From assembly GCA_015345905.1 (NCBI GenBank), contig JADDTR010000001.1, positions 124,001 to 188,000 of the forward strand: a stretch of 64,000 nucleotides of DNA, given 5' to 3'. Positions 58,660 to 64,000 of the stretch are shown here, in pieces. Positions within the stretch are counted from its first letter, which is position 1. Every line of letters begins with the position of its first letter. This stretch comes from Aotearoamyces nothofagi (lineage: Eukaryota > Ascomycota > Leotiomycetes > Leotiales > Tympanidaceae). The translations under genes were made by a program, and so were the position numbers. The notes under the pieces are model-generated. The model worked only from the letters and a program-made list of their open reading frames with translations. It did no database searches and was not told the DNA's origin.

Positions 58660-61346
58660 TGTGAACGGAAACAGCAATTGAAAGGGTAAAGCTTCGAGAT
58701 GGAGCTTCGTGCAGGGCTTGTTGCTTCTAGACAAAGCCAGCAGGAGGAATTATCGTGGGGATCCCAGCATTATATCCCACTGCGCAGTGGCAGTGCTAAT
58801 CAGCTCATCCGGGTATGGAGATGCCGCGCCCGCGTTCTCGCGTTCGTATTGACTCGCGCGAAAATCAATTGCGAGTGCTTGAATGCGGAATGCCTTGATG
58901 CCTTAAAAACCAGAAACCGACCGTGCCCTCCGCTGCCTCCTTATCTATCTCCCCTTCATAAAAGCGGAGAATAGAGATGAGATATCAGAAGTGGACAGCA
59001 CCGGCCTACAGGTACTGAACACTGCAAGAGCTAGGCACGCCTCCTCATCTTCATCTTCGGCATCGGCCATTCCCCCTTTCTCTATGGCGCCGCCTACATC
59101 TCCTAGGCCTTTTCTTAATAGTATTTCCATTGCCATGCATCCCATCCCCAAAGACGTTTGTCTCTTGAAGTCCCTCGCTGTCGTCATCAAACCTCTACCT
59201 CCGACTCCCACCAAGCACAGATGGATCATTCCTACACAGACCGAGAGCATGTGCCTTCTTCATCGCATCCAAACACCCTGCTCTTCTATATAGAATGAGA
59301 AAAAAGGAAATGGAAATACGTAGCATAGATCATTCTCGTCCCAATAAACAGCACGAGAAGAAGAAGCCATGGATCGAGCCGCAACAAACACAGCATCAAC
59401 AACACCAATAAGACTCCATCGAGGTCCAAGTGAGATCTCGCTAATCTACCCCGTCATAGCGCACCATGGGGTGCGATCTGCTTACTCCAACCCGATTCCA
59501 CCTCCTCAGCTACTTGCTTGTCTGCTAAACCCTCTTATAAAACCTCTCTGCCTCTGGCTGAACCCGCATCTGCTATGCTAGAACGCGCCAAAGTGGTAGA
59601 ATGACAAGGAAATAAGCACACCCTGGGGGGGGGCAATTCTTGCGTTGTAAGTAGATCAGCCCCTAGAGACCCGTTGAAGGGTATTCTTCAGCCAGAAGAC
59701 CTGGGACGGGAATCAGGATCGTGCTGGCGAGTTTAACGATACACTACAAATCCTTGAATTCCGGATGAGAGCGAGGGTGATGAGTCTTCAACGAGGTCTG
59801 CTGCCCAGATCACGTGCGAACAAGCCACTCATCCACCCAGCCGATTCGATTCGCAAACGCTCTTTACCTTGCATCACGTGGGCGCTCACGTGGCTTGCAG
59901 CGATTGAAGCTGCTTGCTTGCTAAACGCACACCCTGCGTCGGGACGAGCTCCCGTCTCGAGGAGGGTCGGTCGGTGATGTCTGGCCTAAACATGTCCTGC
60001 ACTAGCTGGCTAATACAGCAAGCCACCGAGCTCAGCACAGACCCAGGTTCCGAGAACCAACCGCACCAAAAACCAAGCCACGCAGCCCGGGGCATCTCTT
60101 CCGCTTCCCCTTACCCAGCTAGAAGGTTGCATCCATCATCAGGAGCAGCCTGGCCTAGAACCAATCGCGCCATGCATCGCATATCGGCACATATCAGCGC
60201 GCAACCAAGGCACATGCATGATACGAACAATACAACTGATCATAGAAGCACAAGATATCTGTGACTCATAGGTGAACTTTCTCAGATATTCATTCATATG
60301 CCGATTATTGTTACTACTAAGAGGTCTTGACGTGCGCCACCAGGACACAGGCACAAACTTATAATGACCAGCATCTCATGGAATATCTCTAGCTGCTCAG
60401 CAGTCAAGCTTCCTTACTCCGCAAGCAGAGTTTTTATGTAGTGAGATGAGCTACAGTGCTAATCTGCCACCCATCTCTCCTCCGATCCGCGCTTCACCGT
60501 TGCCAGCTGCAGAGTCCGCTTACAAGACTCTATAGAGGCTCGAGCAAGGAAGGATGGAAGGAAAGGGGAGACAGATAGCTGCGATGACACACATTGATCC
60601 GATACCGCACTGCGTTATTGTTGGCAAATGCCTTCTTCCTCTCCATTGTCGGTTGTTGTCGGCAAACCAGTACCTGCCCATTGAATCTGCTCGCAGATTG
60701 TCTAAGCTACAGAAGCACCATCTTGTCCCATCCGTCCTATAATACCACCAAATCAAGGTCCCCTATCGATCCATCTCGGACTAGCCGTCAAATCGTGAGA
60801 AGAACCAGAGTCGTGATATCGGCCGTAACGTAACATAAATGTGTGTCATCTGTAAGACAAACGAACCCAACCTGACCCAATGCCCAATGTGTGTCCTCGC
60901 AAGAAAGGAAATCGAAACAGATGTAGTTTTCAACGCGCCGAAGTCCTGCATTGCTGCGTAGCCCCCTCTCTTTAGCTGTAAAATGCTCAACACGATAACC
61001 CGCCCAGGACCTGCCATAATGCGATAAGAAAGGAGAACCGAGCTTGCGGCTGTGTCGATGATATGAATGAAATCCCTGAACCAAAAGAAAAAAATAAGGG
61101 GAAAACGCTTGCTACGCTAAAATGGTCAATGACAAATGGAACATCACATTATATACTGGATAGATTTATGTCGATCAGTTCTGTGGTCCAGTTGATGATG
61201 AAAAAGAAGAACGCCGAATGCCCCTCGGTATAATGCCGCTAATCTTGTCGATGAAGATAGTTCCTGTATCAAAGGTCGTGGTTGCCCGTCTTCTAGTACC
61301 CCGAAGAGGTAGTAGAGTATGTGGAATAGCTGCCGGGCCTTGATTG
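58660..61346. other. Long gene-poor stretch between ERG24 and the next gene
   Basis: Only scattered short frames occur in these 2687 bp, none with a recognisable domain. The ERG24 promoter is at the left end, and the right part is probably the 3' untranslated region of the minus-strand gene starting at 62366. Three CACGTG sites lie within 82 bp at 59811-59892. A run of nine G occurs near 59626. No RNA gene is recognised. Confidence 0.45.
59811..59892. promoter_or_regulatory. Cluster of three CACGTG sites
   Basis: CACGTG is present at 59811, 59875 and 59887; the last two are 6 bp apart. Such clusters are bound by bHLH regulators in fungi. The nearest start codon is that of ERG24, 1.15 kb away, so the target gene is uncertain. 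Confidence 0.5.
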
Positions 61347-62366
61347 TCATATTGTTGTCGCATACTCCTGGTATCTATCCCATCCGAAGCTATTATACCC
61401 TACACTTACACCACACGGTTGCGGAGCAAGCATACTAGGTAGCGGCAGTTGCGGGATGGGCGAGCTAACCTGTGGTGCGCTGTAATAAAGACCTGAGGTG
61501 GAGTATGGCTGGCTGAAAGACGGAGCTGGAGACGGAAGTTGAATCTCGTTCAAGCCCATACTTGCCCAGAGCGAGCTGGTATCCACTGATGAGGTTGTGC
61601 TCGGGCTTGAAGGGATGATTCTCCATGAGTCCACGGGTGCAGGTAGCGGTGACTGTATCGTTGACTGAGACCACCAGTTGGGACCTGCTGGAGAGCTTGG
61701 AAGCAGGGTTGGTCTGATGACATCCACGATCGGTGGCGGTGGGAGAAGAGGTAGGAATAATGTCATGATGTTGTTCTTGACTTCTTCACTCTTTCCACAC
61801 AGCAACTCACCGGCACCGTCCTCTTCCAAACCTTCGAGAGCGCTGGCATGCGCCCTGTAGACGAACTTGTTGATAGCTTGAATAAATTCCTCGTGCAACT
61901 TCTTAACCTGCAGTTCTTTCTCTGACCAGTTGTAAGTGTTAGCCGAGATGTCCTCGCAATGGATCTCCTTGTGGTACTCGATCAGAGATTCGATCGAGTC
62001 CGGCGTAAGCTTGAATGCGACCTCATTGCGGAGAACCAAATCGACGTGCACAATGTAAGCCTCGATATGAATGAGCTGGTAGTTGAAGAGAGCCTCAATC
62101 AACGGATTGTCATCCTTACGTAAGTCGGCGTCGGGTGCTTTGGGCAGCATGATCGACGTCAGTGTCCAAATCGCATTGGGAGACGACAAGGTTTCCGTTA
62201 AACATCTCTGATGCTGGGGGACACTGTTCAGGGGACGCTTGATGCGGTTTATGCGCTTCAGCGTCTGCGTTAACCACGGCTCAACCTTGGAACTCAGAAC
62301 AACATTGACCGAGGAGGCTCTAGGAGCGAAAGCAGCCGCCGAGGCAGGTAGTAGCTGCGGAGGCAT
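61347..62366 (-). CDS. Unrecognised protein with helical domain and Pro/Ser-rich tail
   Basis: A frame of 339 aa from an ATG at 62366. I do not recognise the family. Residues 20-200 look like an ordered, mostly helical domain: VVLSSKVEPWLTQTLKRINR, IWTLTSIMLPKAP, NPLIEALFNYQLIHIEAYIV, SIESLIEYHKEIH, LQVKKLHEEFIQAINKFVYR. From about residue 215 the protein becomes Pro/Ser-rich (LLPPPPIVDV, then QLPSPAPSFSQPYS, ending SFGWDRYQEYATTI), typical of a disordered region. There is no signal peptide or membrane segment. A regulatory or scaffold role is possible, but that is only a guess from composition and from the unusually repetitive sequence upstream. A further upstream exon cannot be excluded. 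Confidence 0.65.
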   Translation of the reverse strand: MPPQLLPASAAAFAPRASSVNVVLSSKVEPWLTQTLKRINRIKRPLNSVPQHQRCLTETLSSPNAIWTLTSIMLPKAPDADLRKDDNPLIEALFNYQLIHIEAYIVHVDLVLRNEVAFKLTPDSIESLIEYHKEIHCEDISANTYNWSEKELQVKKLHEEFIQAINKFVYRAHASALEGLEEDGAGELLCGKSEEVKNNIMTLFLPLLPPPPIVDVIRPTLLPSSPAGPNWWSQSTIQSPLPAPVDSWRIIPSSPSTTSSVDTSSLWASMGLNEIQLPSPAPSFSQPYSTSGLYYSAPQVSSPIPQLPLPSMLAPQPCGVSVGYNSFGWDRYQEYATTI

Positions 62367-64000
62367 CGGAAAGCGGCGGTATTATGGCGGAATGACGAAA
62401 GACGGATCTGATTATGGGCGGCGATACGAGATATGAGGCTCGGGATTCGAGAGGGCGTCTCGGGAGGAGTCTCTCGTGAACGGGGTAGAAACGGAGTGGG
62501 AATTTGGAAAACAGCGTGAGGTAGTAAAGAAGAAGGAAACAGATATTTTGGGCGGCCCCAAGACGAGGGAATTAGTATGCGCGCCTTAAACAGGAGATGA
62601 GAAAGGTACGGACGAGTAAATCGTGGGGAAGGAAAGGAAGAAAAGAGCACGGGAGGTTGCGCAACAGCCATGGTTATAGGTGATGGCTGACGGCATGTGG
62701 TGGAGTTGAATGAGTGGACTGGGGGGGGGCGGAGGGGAGTGGATGCAGACGCAGGACGAGGGCGAGGGCGAGGGCGAGAGCGAGGGCGAGGGCGAGGTGG
62801 GCCGCTGGGCTGGTGGGCAGGTGGGCAGGTGGGCTGGCTGGTGGGCTGGTGCTGTAGGCTGCGTCAGGGTGCAGCAGGGAGAGCAAGGCAAGTACCAGTA
62901 CAGTACAGGACAGGACAGTACAGTTATCCGCCCGGACAGGACAGGACAGAGCTGGCTGCGTCGCTGCGTCGCTGCCACTGGGCTGGCGGTAGCGGTAGCG
63001 GCAGCGGCAGCAGCAGCAGCAGCAGTGTAGCGAATGGGTCAACGGGCGGGCGCGGCGGGCAGCAGGCAGCAGGCAGCAGCAGCAGGCAGGCAGGCGACCT
63101 GTAGCGGGCGATTGGGGACGGCGGACGGCGGACGGTGGGCGGTGGATGTCGCCTACAGCACCTGAAGAAGCCTCCTGGCGGACGAGACGCGGGCGCGAGG
63201 GCGGCGGCCAGCCAGGGCAGCGGCCAGCCAGGGCTTACAGGGCACACACCCAGCGTACGCTGTCAGGCATCGCTAGACACGCAGCAACAGGGCCTTACAG
63301 GGCTTGCCGGACAGGGCTTACAGAGCCTACAGGGCCTACAGGGCACCGACGGAGAATATCTGCCGCCGACAGCGTACAGCGTGCAGCGTGCAGCGTGCAG
63401 CGTACAGCCCCCCAGCGCCCGCCAGCCTGCAGGCCCCCGCCACTGATCCGGACTCTCCATCGCCATCGCCATCGCCATCGCTATCGCCATCGCCATCGCC
63501 ATCGTGGGCCTTGGGCCTTGGGCCTTGGGGGCTGTGCTGTGCCAACCCACCTGCACATCTGCGAATCTGTGCATGCCCAAGAGCCCGGCCTCGACGCATA
63601 CGAGCACGGCGCCGTCAGGAAACGGCCTCCTCGCAACCGCGCAGCAGCCTCGCAACTCGGCAAGGCAGAGGGAAGCTGAAAGCTGCGCGAAGCCTACTAC
63701 AACACGACTAATGCACCGCCGAGGCAAGGTTTCCCGCCAGAGACGACAGAGACGACAGAGACGACAGAGAGACAGACCGGGAGAGGCATCGCCGTCATAC
63801 TGCGCTGCAGGCATTCGCGGGCATTACTGCCGCAGGAGTGGCACGTCGGTTTCTGTCATCTCTCAACAAACGGCATACGGGATGCGGAACACGGACAGAA
63901 CAGAAACAGGACTCCTCAAGACCAAGACCACGACCACGACCAAGACCACGACCAAGACCACGGCGCAGCCAGGCGAAGGGCCTTCCACAGTTAAGCAGCT
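62367..64000. promoter_or_regulatory. Upstream region of the 62366 gene, mostly microsatellite
   Basis: This 1634-bp stretch runs to the window edge. From about 62710 it is a GC-rich mosaic of many different short tandem repeats. Frames across it on both strands are products of the repeats and are not called as genes. It may be a promoter and long leader of the minus-strand gene. Confidence 0.5.
62715..63962. repeat. Mosaic of about a dozen different microsatellites
   Basis: Successive tracts: a run of nine G near 62721; GCGAGG units at 62756-62797; GGGCAGGT/GGCTGGTG at 62798-62850; ACAGG/ACAGT at 62895-62955; GCGGTA then CAG at 62985-63026; GGCAGCA at 63057-63098; GGCGGAC at 63118-63146; GCCAGCCAGG at 63205-63237; CTACAGGG at 63289-63345; GCGTGCA at 63371-63408; CATCGC at 63457-63504; GGGCCTT at 63506-63528; GACGACAGA at 63741-63776; GACCACGACCAA at 63917-63962. 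Each tract uses a different unit. Confidence 0.9.

Noticed and set aside
59914-60264. 116-codon plus-strand frame
   Set aside because: No ordered segment or recognisable motif; it follows the CACGTG cluster and is most likely chance.
62586-63814. Several 100-180-codon frames on both strands
   Set aside because: They are translations of GC-rich microsatellites (Ala/Gly/Arg/Pro runs) and occur on both strands and several frames at once.
62715-63962. CRISPR-like array
   Set aside because: Units are short, directly abutting and change along the block; there are no constant repeats with unique spacers, and this is a eukaryotic locus.

Overview
The window looks like nuclear DNA of a filamentous ascomycete (Pezizomycotina). 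Genes are densely packed on both strands, introns are mostly 50-60 bp with GT-AG ends, and orthologues of many fungal housekeeping genes are recognisable together with fungus-typical families (DMAP1-binding/AMP-binding Cps1 protein, DUF4045-gelsolin protein, App1 phosphatase, Atg27). A Leotiomycete-like origin is plausible but is inference only. I see no rRNA, tRNA, CRISPR array, intact transposon or virus-like element.

Layout. 1-11 kb: 3' end of a Vps3-like CORVET subunit, phosphatidylserine decarboxylase (PSD1, minus), a Usa1/HERP-like ERAD scaffold, poly(A) polymerase (PAP1, minus) and SEC63. 11.5-25 kb: a flavin-reductase-like FMN protein, a MetX-like alpha/beta hydrolase, a 1639-residue DUF4045-gelsolin protein, a six-exon ARL2-type GTPase and a long GNAT acetyltransferase. 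25-38 kb: DEAD-box helicase DRS1, an amidase, a DUF1349 protein and the 1889-residue Cps1-like protein. 39-50 kb: a lineage-restricted Cys/His protein, App1 phosphatidate phosphatase, a secreted GH31 alpha-glucosidase and a GH128 protein without an obvious signal peptide. 50-64 kb: a MOSC protein, FAD synthetase (FAD1), ATG27, C-14 sterol reductase (ERG24), an unrecognised conserved-looking protein, and a 1.3-kb mosaic of unrelated microsatellites.

The genes do not form an obvious pathway cluster. Several share the endomembrane system (Vps3, Psd1, Usa1, Sec63, Erg24, Atg27, App1), but that is probably coincidence of gene order. The exon models below were built by hand: splice sites were chosen so that reading frame and family motifs stay continuous, and the summed exon lengths are multiples of three.

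The most notable observations are structural: a 17-nt microexon beside a GC-AG intron in ARL2; a degenerate ~80-bp repeat with one copy inside an ATG27 intron and others tandem upstream of the same gene; a 51-nt in-frame stop-free intron in the GH31 gene; an upstream ORF whose stop overlaps the FAD1 start codon; the microsatellite mosaic; and CACGTG clusters in several promoters. I found no convincing new multi-gene system.
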